Part shown: positions 1 through 9,550 of the stretch, in pieces
Layout of the letters: each line of letters opens with the position of its first letter
Position numbering within the stretch: position 1 is the stretch's first letter
Origin: Erpobdella octoculata
Lineage: Eukaryota > Annelida > Clitellata > Hirudinida > Erpobdellidae
Direction of reading: 5' to 3'
NCBI GenBank assembly: GCA_963978895.1
Contig: OZ022247.1
Span: 20,151,427 to 20,215,426 of the forward strand
Length of the DNA: 64,000 nucleotides
The notes under the pieces: generated by a model
Seen by the model: the letters and a program-made list of their open reading frames with translations, nothing else
The model's database searches: none
Told to the model about the DNA's origin: nothing
Made by a program: the position numbers and the translations under genes

Positions 1-116
1 CCGTAAGTCTCAGTTTTTACAACGTTTTTATTAGGTCACTTTTTTGTCTGTTTGTTTGTTCGTTTGTCCGCGAATCCAATACGATGGTGTTTTTTAAACA
101 TTGTCCCCGATAGATC

Positions 117-120
<4 letters not shown>

Positions 121-206
<86 letters not shown>
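121..206. repeat. (TA)n microsatellite
   Basis: An uninterrupted run of TA dinucleotides. It is followed by two copies of a short motif (GCCACYTAGCGAAAAAAAGT, near 207 and 259). No gene is seen in positions 1-456. Confidence 0.95.
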
Positions 207-208
<2 letters not shown>

Positions 209-467
209 CCACCTAGCGAAAAAAAGTTATAATATTTTAAATTCAATGGGCTAAGGTTTGCCACTTAGCGAAAAAAAGTAAAAATACATTTAGTCTAAAA
301 ACTCAAATGCTTACAAAATTTCACCCATAAAAAACGAAAAAGTAGAAAATCATTTTTATATCATTCAAAATACATTTTCTTAAAAACAACGTTTTTCTTG
401 CGCCCTAAAAAGTATAAAATAATATCTTTGAGCCTGGCAAAATTTCTGAATAACTTGGGTTAGTGCC

Positions 468-625
468 TACTGATCCCAGGACAACTGATCCCAGGACAAC
501 TGATCCCAGGACAACTGATCCCGGGACAACTGATCCCAGCACAACTGATCCCATGAACAACTGATCCCACGGACAACTGATCCCATGGACAACTGATCCC
601 ATAGACAACTGATCCCATAGACATA
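468..625 (-). repeat. 15-bp minisatellite, left arm of foldback 1
   Basis: About ten tandem copies of a 15-bp unit (CCAGGACAACTGATC phase), drifting to CCATGGACAACTGATC and CCATAGACAACTGATC towards the centre of the element. The same drift appears in mirror order in the right arm, so the two arms would pair along most of their length. Confidence 0.9.
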
Positions 626-1040
626 AGCAACTCATTTTTAACTCATTTTTTGACGAAAATGGTGGTGGTGATGATGCTTACTTAGCCAGCTTACGATGGC
701 TGGCTGCATACGACAACGGTGGTGGTGATAATGATACTGGCTACTCCAGTTAGTAAACGGAGAAATAATATTTAGTATAAGCGCACGAGGGCACGATACA
801 CAGTTGAAATGAAATTGACAAGTTCGTATTACTTTTCATCGTTTCACTCCTTTCTGCGTGAAGTTTATAATGAGAAATGGAACTGTGCCAATCCAAAAAT
901 AATAGAGTTTAGCTCATTTCAGAAGTTGTTTTTTTTTCGAAGATATGAATTAAATGAATTAATGAAGACACTCCAACATTAATTTGTATCGGCTAATTTA
1001 GGAGTCCATGACTAGGACCATCACTACAGCATCAAAACAT

Positions 1041-1077
1041 ACTCATACATACATACATATATACATACATACATACA

Positions 1078-1111
<34 letters not shown>

Positions 1112-1140
1112 CATACATACATACATACATACACATACAT
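1041..1140. repeat. (CATA)n microsatellite
   Basis: A tetranucleotide array of CATA/TACA units, interrupted by two TATA steps, in the middle of foldback element 1. Confidence 0.9.
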
Positions 1141-1228
1141 TCGTACATACAAACAGAAATCGGAAATTATGTATGTTAATATCAGTTTATTGATTGCAGA
1201 AACAGTGAAATATAAAATGATGCAGATA

Positions 1229-1425
1229 TGGGATCAGTTGTCTATGGGATCAGTTGTCTATGGGATCAGTTGTCCATGGGATCAGTTGTCCATGGGATCA
1301 GTTGTCCATGGGATCAGTTGTCCCGGGATCAGTTGTCCTGGGATCAGTTGTCCTGGGATCAGTAGTCCTGGGATCAGTAGTCCTGGGATCAGTAGTCCTG
1401 GGATCAGTTGTCCTGGGATCAGTTG
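1229..1425 (+). repeat. 15-bp minisatellite, right arm of foldback 1
   Basis: About thirteen tandem copies of the GGGATCAGTTGTCCT unit, the reverse complement of the unit at 468-625. The units change from TATGG through CATGG and CCCGG to CCTGG from the inside outwards. Confidence 0.9.
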
Positions 1426-1464
1426 CGATGATCCCGAATAACTTGGTCACATTAAGGTAACATA

Positions 1465-1682
1465 CTTTATAACAGTTTCTAATTCATATGCAATGAAAAA
1501 CGTTGAGCGTATATAAGCTACAGCATCAAAACTTTAGTAAAACAAATAGTTGTAAAAAATAATGCGCCCAACGTTTTTCGTATATGAATTAGAAACTGTT
1601 ATAAAGCATGCTATCATACGTTGGGCGCATTATTTTTTACAACTATTTATTTTACTAAAATGTTGATGCTGTAGCCTATATG
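1465..1682. repeat. Interleaved inverted repeat (A-B-A'-B')
   Basis: Segment A (1465-1504) is the reverse complement of A' (1570-1606). Segment B (1505-1573) is the reverse complement of B' (1618-1682). The order is A, B, A', B', so the two stems cross instead of nesting. The block lies in the gap between the two foldback elements. No coding potential is seen. Confidence 0.8.
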
Positions 1683-1817
1683 TTTTTTATGATGTAAAAA
1701 TGTTAATTGTCATACTATATTCCGGGATGTTCGCTAGGTAGTGGTTTTTTCTGGACTTAGCGGGTACATATTTAAATGTGTTCGCTAGAGTCCGCACCAC
1801 TCTTAAATCATTTGTAT

Positions 1818-3446
1818 GGTTTACTATCAAAAGGGCGAAAACATAAGAGCGAAAACAAAATGGCGAACACAAAAGAGCGAAACTAAAAAGGGCGAATGCT
1901 AAAAAGAGCGCACGATAATAAGAGCGAAAATGAAAAGGGCGAAACTAAAAAAGGCGAACAATAAAAAAAGCGAACATCAAAAAGGCGAAAATAAGTTTGT
2001 ATTATCTATGTTTCAATAAATTTTTAAGAAATCTATTTAAAGTTTTATGGGCAAAAAAATTGAAAAAAATGAAGGGATAGCGGAAGAACGAGTGGGATTG
2101 CGCAAGTGAGTGAGAGTGTGAGCGGGAAAGGGAGAGCGAGTGGCAGCGGTGCATTCAGGGACCGTGTGTGCGAGAACGGGAAAACAAATAGGAAAGGAAA
2201 GGAAACAGAGGGAGGGAAAAGGTGAGAGAAAAATGATGGGAAAACCTCTAAAAACTCCAAGCAGCCCCGTTAGTAATTTTAGATTTAGCCATTTCAGATA
2301 CTTGCCATTACCGGGTTCTCTTTCTATCACACGCACGCACGCGCGCACGAATTTTATCTTCTTTTTCATTCAGGCACGCACACAAACAAATAAAGTTTTC
2401 TCTATCATTCTCTCGGTTCCATGATCAACAGAACAGTGATAAAACGTGTATTTTATTTGCATTTCTTTTTTCAATTTTTAGCGCTATGTACAATGTCCGC
2501 GATCAAATTGTTTCTAGTTAAAATGTCCAAAGTTATTTCAACCCATTATTGTATTATTAAAGTTTAATTTATCAATGTAATTTATAATATTATTTTTTTT
2601 TGTTATAACTCTCCACTGCTGGGTATAATTTGTGCATCACTTTTTGTACAGAAACTGTAGAGTTGAACTAAAGTTAAATGAGCAAATTTTCCTATAACCA
2701 ACTTGGTACAAAAAATACTTATCTATAAATTCAAGTTTGAACTATAATTAAGTAGGAAGTTTCTTGACCGTGACATTGGCATCTAGCACTAATGTGTTTT
2801 TAATGTGTTTTCAACATTCACATAAGTGAATCTTCATGGGAAGCTATGAGAGAGAAAAAGAGAGCGAGGGGAAGAAAAAGAGAAGGAGACGATTAACTGT
2901 TATAATATTTATTAAACATTTAAAACACCCGCATCACAATATCATTATCATTTAGGAAAAGGGAGAGAAGAAAAACACAAATAGAAAAAAGAAAAGAAAA
3001 GAAAAGAGAGAAAAAAAAAAAAAAGACAATAGATAAAAAATTATAACGAGAGAAACATTAAATAAAAAGAATGAGAAAAAAAGAAAAATGCATTTTACTA
3101 AGGACAAAGAGAGAGCGAGAGTGAGAGTGAGAGAGAAAAAAAGAGAGAGGAACAAATAATAAAGTACCATGCGTTTCACTAGGGAGAGAGAGTGAAAGCG
3201 AGATAGCAGAAGAAAGAAAGTTGGTTTGTGCTGCTAGTGTGTGGGTAAAATTATAAATTATAATATTTCATGTTTTCGCTTTTTTGACGTTCGCCTTTTT
3301 TATTGTGCGCTCTTTTTAGTTTCGCCCTTTTCATTTTCGCTCTTATTATCGTGCGATCTTTTTAGCATTCGCCCTTTTTAGTTTCGCCCTTTTATGTTCG
3401 CCCTTTTGTTTTCGCTCTTATGTTTTCGCTCTTTTGATAGGATACC
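1818..3446. mobile_element. Foldback (MULE-like) non-autonomous element 2
   Basis: A 1629-bp element flanked by the perfect 9-bp repeat CATTTGTAT (1809-1817 and 3447-3455). The left end is GGTTTACTATCAAAAG and the right end, reverse-complemented, is GGTATCCTATCAAAAG, identical at 14 of 16 positions. The inverted arms (about 1818-1990 and 3275-3446) are made of roughly eleven ~15-bp units of the type AAAGGGCGAAAACATA with few differences. The interior is purine-rich (GAGAG/GGAAA) and has no recognisable transposase. The build matches element 1 with an unrelated repeat unit. Assignment to Mutator-like foldbacks rests on the 9-bp duplication and the terminal GG, and is an inference. Confidence 0.78.
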
Positions 3447-3455
3447 CATTTGTAT

Positions 3456-4431
3456 AAATACTGCAGTTTCGGTCATCGGAATGTATGGTGGAATAAAAAC
3501 AAATATGCGAATATATAAGGAACCCACTTCCGTCATCCAATCGAAATGAAACTCAACATTTAAATTTGTTTACGATAACAAGCCATTCTATCACAATTTA
3601 GATGTCATCCATTCACCTGATTCACCCCTACCTACCCCTAAATCAAATTTTTTGCTTTCGAAGTTCAGAAAGAAATATTAATATCCTGATTGCTTCCGCA
3701 AGAATTGCCGTTATGATATTTGAGCAATAAAGCAGAATTTTGCTTAGTTCATCTTCGTGTTTTGTCTGAAAAACCATAAAATATTTTTCAAAGTTGAAAA
3801 ACTCATTACAAAATTTTTTTAATGTTGGAAAAACTGTGCAAATTTGCTCATTATCCCAACAGTAATATAACTAATTATAAAGGCACTCAAAAAATTAAAA
3901 GACCGCAAAGTTCAATGTAAAATTTAATTAACATTTGAATGATTATCAAAAAATTGATTTCCATCAAATAAAAAGAATAAAAAAAATAAATGGAGTTTGT
4001 TTAAAAAAATCTTTGTTTTTTATGTTCGGTCATTTAGTACCTACTTCAATATTTTAACAACTAAACTATAAAGTTTGAACGAATTGAAGAGCAACTTATG
4101 TAGGTATACTAGTCTAAATTTTATGAAAACAAAATTTACAAAAAAATCAAATAAATGCCCAAAAAGTTATATATATGTGCGCAAATTGATCAAAATTGCA
4201 TAGTTCTCGGCAAGATTTTTTTATGCTAATAAAAGCATCATGTCATATAAGTACCTAATAAGTACACTAAAACTTAAAACATCCGATTCTTTGAATGTGT
4301 TTCATTCATTTAAATTTTTCTCAGCCAGTTGCACTTTTACCGCTAACGAACAAAAAAAGTATAATCAAGCATAAAACGCCTTAGTTTGATAACCTCAATT
4401 ATAGGTTATGTTATGGATCGTCGTGTTGTTG
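3456..4431. other. AT-rich intergenic stretch, no gene seen
   Basis: About 1 kb of AT-rich sequence with short scattered open frames that have neither protein-like composition nor splice structure. It runs up to the presumed SAXO promoter. Confidence 0.6.
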
Positions 4432-4459
4432 GCGTCCTTGGCAACTGTTGCCAGGCAAC
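4432..4459 (+). promoter_or_regulatory. Tandem RFX X-box-like sites upstream of SAXO
   Basis: GCGTCCTTGGCAAC (4432-4445) fits the X-box pattern RYYNYYWTRRNRAC at all but one position. It is followed directly by the near-perfect palindrome GTTGCCAGGCAAC (4447-4459). A further GGCAAC half-site lies near 4506. They sit about 185-210 bp upstream of the SAXO start codon. RFX factors bind such sites in promoters of ciliary genes, which suits an axonemal microtubule protein. Function here is inferred from sequence and position. Confidence 0.6.
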
Positions 4460-4642
4460 AGCGAGCACAGCCGGTGCTTTATTGACGTCTGTTCTCGTGT
4501 ATTTTGGCAACCAGGAAAACACTACAAGATCAGATGCGTTTAATCGTTCAAGAATGAATATTCCATGTGAAAAAAAATACTAAAACGAATATAATTTACA
4601 GTTGAGTTCACGATAAATTAACTAGTTAACTGTTATTGTAAC

Positions 4643-6938
4643 ATGCCAAAATTGTGCATCTGCAAGATCTGTACGTGTGGGTAGGTTGAGTATTTAATCG
4701 TTTATTTTTATTATTTGATCGTTTACATTTAATTGGACGTTGAAAATGCGCTATGCTGATATAAAAGTAACATGTTTTTTTTATTTTGTTTGTTTTTTAT
4801 ATTTATTTTAAAGAATGATTACATCGATTAACTGGTTTGTGGCCAAGTGGTGCCGAGTTTAGTCTGTACCACGTATATGTGGGGTATTGTGACCAAGTCG
4901 TATCGAGTTCAGTCTGTACCATGTATTATATGACAGACGACATACGTCCAAAAATAAAATTCTCGACATTTGTACTAACCATAGCTTTAGTGCTCCTCAT
5001 TGACCACAGAATACTCTTTAATCGAACGCCATTTTTCTAAGTACTACATTAAGCTACTCTGTTGACAGTTAACACTTAAAAAATAAAGCCAGATAGATTT
5101 TTATGAAGTTATTTATCATCATCATTGTCCCACAGGCGACACAAATGTCCTCACAATCCAACCGGCTTACCTCGATCTACGGAGCCGTGCACGTTTTCAG
5201 AATATGCCAACCAGTACCAAGCCCATCCTCTCGAAGCCAGGAAAAGTTACAAGCCCGAACAAACGGCAGCTGTCAGCAATGGACCAATGGATGATAAGAC
5301 TACTAACAGGTGCTGTTAGATGACTTAATCGCTACATTCAAAAGTTCAGATTCAATTCACTAAACCTAAGGTCAAAATGCCTCCAAAAAGTATTCATTTA
5401 AATTTTTTTAATGAACTCTCCCTCTTTCCTTCTCTCTCTCCAGAGTCGATTACATCCAACACGCCCTGGCTGAAAGAGTCCCCCACAAGCAGGAAAAGTA
5501 CAAACAGCCGGAGGGAGACATGGATATGCTTACGAATTATCACAAAGAATTCACACGTGAGAAACTTACAGCTGTTCTTACGATCAGCTGTTCGTACGAT
5601 CTGATTGATGTTTTGCTACTCTTTAAACAACATGTCTGACTTTCGAAAACGATAAACGAATTTATAATAGATCATCTAAAACTATTGAAATATTTTTTTT
5701 AATTTTTAGAAAAGCCGATGGAGCCAAATCGACCAATGCGCAGAGTTGAAGTTCCGAAGGTGTCGGGTAAATTCGAAGGAGAACCTACGTACGCAAGTAA
5801 GTCGGCTGAAAAATTTAGTATTTTTTTTCTTTCTGTAAAAGTAATTTTTTTTAAGAAATTTATTTGAATTAAATAAGGTGACTATCGTGAGTGGGAGGTG
5901 AAACCGAGAGAGAGGGGACGCGCGGATCAGGGCAGCTACCAGCCGCCAGAGATTCCATTCGACGGGAGCACCAACTACCAAGCTGAATTCCTCCCCAAGA
6001 AGATTGAACTCACTCGCACCATGAAGCCTACCGAACAAGCTAGAAACAATGACGATCCGTTTGATGGAGACACGCATTATCGCCAGGTGATTGTGATTAT
6101 TTGAATTTTTAATCGCCAGGTGATTGTGATCATTTGAACTTTTAATCGCCAGGTGATTGTGATCATTTGAACTTTTAATCGCCAGGTGATTGTGATCATT
6201 TGAATTTTAATCACCAGGTGATTGTGATCATTTGAACTTTTAATCGCCAGTTTGTTAATCGGATTAACAAGCTAATTTTAACGTTTTAACAGGATTATGT
6301 CAAACACGCTCTACCGATAAAAGAGGTGAAAGAGAAAGTAGTCTGGAGACCAAACGAAGCGCCATTAGACGATCTGTCTCACTACAGGAAAGATTTCATG
6401 GGGAAGTCGGGTGACAAAGGTGTCAGTTACAAGCCGGATGCTGTTCCTTATAATTCTCAGGCTCCCTTCATGGGAGACACAACACAAAAGGTAAACTTTT
6501 TCCGTCGAAAAAATGTTATTTCAAAGTTCGACGAATGTTTTTTATTGTAATATAGAAAATTAATAAATGAAATTAAGGAAAATTAAACGAGTTTAAATTC
6601 ACAACTGGAAAAAACAGAAGTTAATCACCAACAAATCAATTTATTTTAAACTAGCGGGGGCACCCGGCGTTGCCCGGGGTTTTTCTAATTTTTGTCTCTC
6701 TCGCTCCAGTTTCCTTCTCCGCTCTCCCGTTCCTGTCGCGTTCCCGGTTGCTTTTCCGCTCCCGGTCGCTTTTCCGCTCCCGGTGGCTTTCCCGCTCTCG
6801 GTCGTTTTCCAGCTCCCGGTCGCTTTCCCGCTCCCGGTTGCTTTCCCGTTCTCGATCGCTTTCCCTTTCCCGCTCTATCTTTCGCTCTCAGTTGGCTTCC
6901 CGTTCCCGTTTTCGCTCATTTATGTATGTATATGTATA

Positions 6939-7034
<96 letters not shown>

Positions 7035-8874
7035 GTTCCCGCTCCGCTCCGCTCATTTTGTGACGTATTTCAAATATTTTTTCACTATATTTGATTCCCC
7101 TTGACTCTCAAGGTTGTGTGAAAAATTCATTACGATCGGATGAATGGTGTAGCAATGCATAAAGGACATATATACATACATGCATACAAACATTCATTTT
7201 TATATATATAGATATTAATATAAGATTAAAATATTCATATAACCAGTTTTCTTCCAATCAAATTACTTTTTTTTTAATTTTCAGGTTGATTACGTGGCTT
7301 GGCCGACAGAGAAAAGAGATCAGAGGGAGAAGGAGGTGTACAGGAAGCCTGATGGAGATTTTGACATGAATACAACAACGAGGGTTGACTACGTGGCTCA
7401 ACCGTTTGAAAGGCAGTCCATCATGAGACCTGTTGAACTCAAGAAGATACCCGGAAAGTTCGACGATACAACCAACTACAAGGTAAGTTAAATTTAAGGA
7501 GCAAAAACTGTGCAGCTGAAACTGTTGCACCACCTGAGTCTGGAGCCGAGGCTAATTCAATTATGTATGCCAGATCTTTTTTTAAGTATTTTCTGGTCAC
7601 TGCTACTAAGTCTATGTCATAATTTTATTGCAAAAATACATCAGTACAAAGTGGTATTAATTACCTTAGGAATATAATCATTGTAATCTAACTCTCTATT
7701 GCGAATTCCAAATGCGGAGACCTATGAAAAAATGACTTCCAATTAAATGCATTTATTTGTATATTTAAATGTATTCATTTGTGTATTTAAATGCATTAGG
7801 TTTGTATATTTAAATGCATTCAGTTTGTATATTTAAATAAATTCAGTATGTATATTTAAACGCAATTAGTTTTTATATTTAAATGCATTCACTTTGTATA
7901 TTTTCTACTTTGATTTATTCTTTATGATTAGCTAAATGTTAATACAAAATTAATTTTTTGTAGAATAGAAGACAATTTAATAGATGAATATTTTTAAAAT
8001 AGAAGACAATCGTTAAGTGCATGAAATTTCAGATTGAAAAAAGCGGCAAAAAAAGTTTTCATTTTGCTGTCAAACTATGAATATTTTTAAGGCATATTTA
8101 TAGCTCAACTTTCCAAACGTGGCTTACAAGACGTGACTTGCATAAGCTCCACCGCACTGATATTGAATAGTAATAAAATAAAAGTCACTTTTTTCAGTTA
8201 TTAAGCCGATTCAGTTAGAAGAGAGTAAAATTCCACGAAAACAGACTCTTTTTTTGTGTGAAACTAGCATATTCATTGATTACAGCTTAAAGTCTTAAAA
8301 GCTTACGACGTAAAGGTTTAAGTAGTGACATGCTGTTATTGAATCGCAGAACAATAAAAGTCACTAAGTTTGTTAAACCGATACAAATATATAAATAGCA
8401 TTACCTAAAAATGATCGGCACAGTTCTAAGAACAACATTGTCTGTCTAAAGATTTACACGAACTTTTGTTATTGCAGACATGAGATTATAAATATGTTTT
8501 TTTTTTTTAAATTTCAGCAAGAATATCGCAAGTGGACTCCAACAGGTGATAGATATCAGCGCGTCAAAGAGGAGTACACTCCAACTGACGCGCCGTTCGA
8601 AGGACTGGCCACCTACCAGACTGACTACCTTCCTTACCGTGCAGCCCAGCCGGCGAAAAGTCTCAAGCCCGCAGCCGAGCAGCACATAAACCAGGGTCCC
8701 ATGGCGGACGCCACTGAATACAAAAAAGAATTCTACCGTAAGGAGGCTGCCCCCTGTCCTGCGGCTCTCATCGAGTCCGGCAAAGACGTCCTGTACCGCT
8801 TTGCAAATCGCGACGATGACGGACATCACTGGTTCGATTTCGCAAGATCTACTCTTGTAGGAGGCCGAATCTGA
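4643..8874 (+). CDS. SAXO: Stabilizer of axonemal microtubules (SAXO1/2 family)
   Basis: Eight exons: 4643-4680, 5136-5309, 5444-5556, 5710-5796, 5878-6086, 6293-6490, 7285-7482 and 8518-8874. They join in phase to 1374 nt, or 457 aa. Human SAXO1 is about 474 aa. The N-terminus is the family's Cys-rich signature ([13 protein letters not shown], then RHKCPH across the first intron). About eleven Mn-type repeats follow, each with a P-[FML]-[DEM]-G/D-x-T-x-Y core and then an aromatic-acidic step: for example [36 protein letters not shown] and [12 protein letters not shown]. Family knowledge: these repeats bind and stabilise doublet microtubules in cilia and flagella and at basal bodies. The gene lies downstream of X-box-like sites and is convergent with the LRR gene. 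Start and stop are clear. Whether it is SAXO1 or SAXO2 cannot be told by eye. Confidence 0.9.
6081..6251 (+). repeat. 33-bp minisatellite duplicating a splice donor
   Basis: Five copies plus a partial of a 32-33-bp unit (CGCCAGGTGATTGTGATCAT...) starting at 6081, 6114, 6147, 6180, 6212 and 6245. The first copy contains the end of SAXO exon 5 and its GT donor, so the exon-intron junction is repeated. Reading into the first repeat in frame gives V-I-V-I-I and then a stop. Confidence 0.92.
6650..7040 (+). repeat. Interspersed repeat with CT-rich tail and (TA)n
   Basis: Lies in SAXO intron 6. It opens with CTAGCGGGGGCACCCGGCGT and the following GTTGCCCGGGG, a motif that recurs diverged near 38242. 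A degenerate 15-bp CT-rich array (TTTCCCGCTCCCGGT-like) and (TA)n at 6941-7027 follow. The family is not identified. Confidence 0.6.
7750..7905 (+). repeat. 23-bp AT-rich minisatellite
   Basis: Six or so tandem copies of TTTGTATATTTAAATGCATT plus CAG in SAXO intron 7. The remainder of this 1-kb intron (7483-8517) is AT-rich with nothing recognised. Confidence 0.8.
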
Positions 8875-9093
8875 TTCAAACTGTCAAGCGGCTTGGTGTA
8901 AATGTACAACCTGGCTGTTAAATAGTAAGAACGGCGATGGCTTGCCTTATTGGACGTGCAGCTTCTTATTCTTTGAAATTATCATTTTCAATATTTTCAT
9001 CATGAAAATTAACTCATGTTTTATCATCATGTTTTATCATCACTTAGAAATTGAAGTTACTCGAGCCAGACTGGACTTGGGAATGGCTTGACA

Positions 9094-9099
9094 AATAAA
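9094..9099 (+). terminator. Poly(A) signal of SAXO
   Basis: AATAAA 220 bp past the SAXO stop codon. It is the first canonical hexamer downstream. Confidence 0.6.
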
Positions 9100-9401
9100 A
9101 ATTAATTTACGTTTTTTACTCGTACTTTACATTTTTATTCTAAAACTCAGTTCAAACCAGGAATTTACATAAATTGCACATCATACAATTGCACAACGAA
9201 AAATTCAAAACATATAAAAGATGTATGTTAAGGCATGGATATCTTAACATAACATCTGCATCCACAACCAAATAAAAAATACTTTTTTATGCCTACTGTG
9301 TTATTACTGATTATATCATGAAAATAAATAATCTGATGTAACAAACAACAGTAGTAATCATGATATAACTATGGCTTAACTGATCGTACCGTTTAAGCTT
9401 T

Positions 9402-9407
9402 TTTATT
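9402..9407 (-). terminator. Poly(A) signal of the LRR gene
   Basis: AATAAA on the minus strand (TTTATT on plus), about 145 bp past the LRR stop. The SAXO and LRR transcripts converge, leaving about 300 bp between their poly(A) signals. Confidence 0.5.
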
Positions 9408-9550
9408 GGGTTGTTGTATCCAGTATATCAAGACATCCATGGGCAAGGAAAGATGAATCGTCAATGCCGGTTCTTCTGTATGACACACTTCAATTGGTTA
9501 GAGGTTAGTCTAATAATAATTAATCTAATAAAATATACAATACGACAATA

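Larger units (their letters stand above)
457..1435. mobile_element. Foldback (MULE-like) non-autonomous element 1
   Basis: A 979-bp element flanked by the perfect 9-bp direct repeat GAATAACTT (448-456 and 1436-1444). Its ends are inverted: the left end reads GGGTTAGTGCCTACTGATCCC-like and the right end, reverse-complemented, starts GGGATCATCGC and continues ACTGATCCC. They match at about 15 of the first 21 positions. Both arms then consist of a 15-bp minisatellite (unit CAGGACAACTGATCC) in opposite orientation: about 10 units at 468-625 and about 13 at 1229-1425. The middle holds (CATA)n and GTG-rich sequence and no transposase. A 9-bp duplication with long inverted repeats beginning GG fits Mutator-like foldback elements. 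The superfamily is inferred. Confidence 0.72.

Noticed and set aside
2037..2424. Open frames of 70-110 aa in foldback element 2
   Set aside because: Low-complexity purine/pyrimidine tract, no domain, no splice support.
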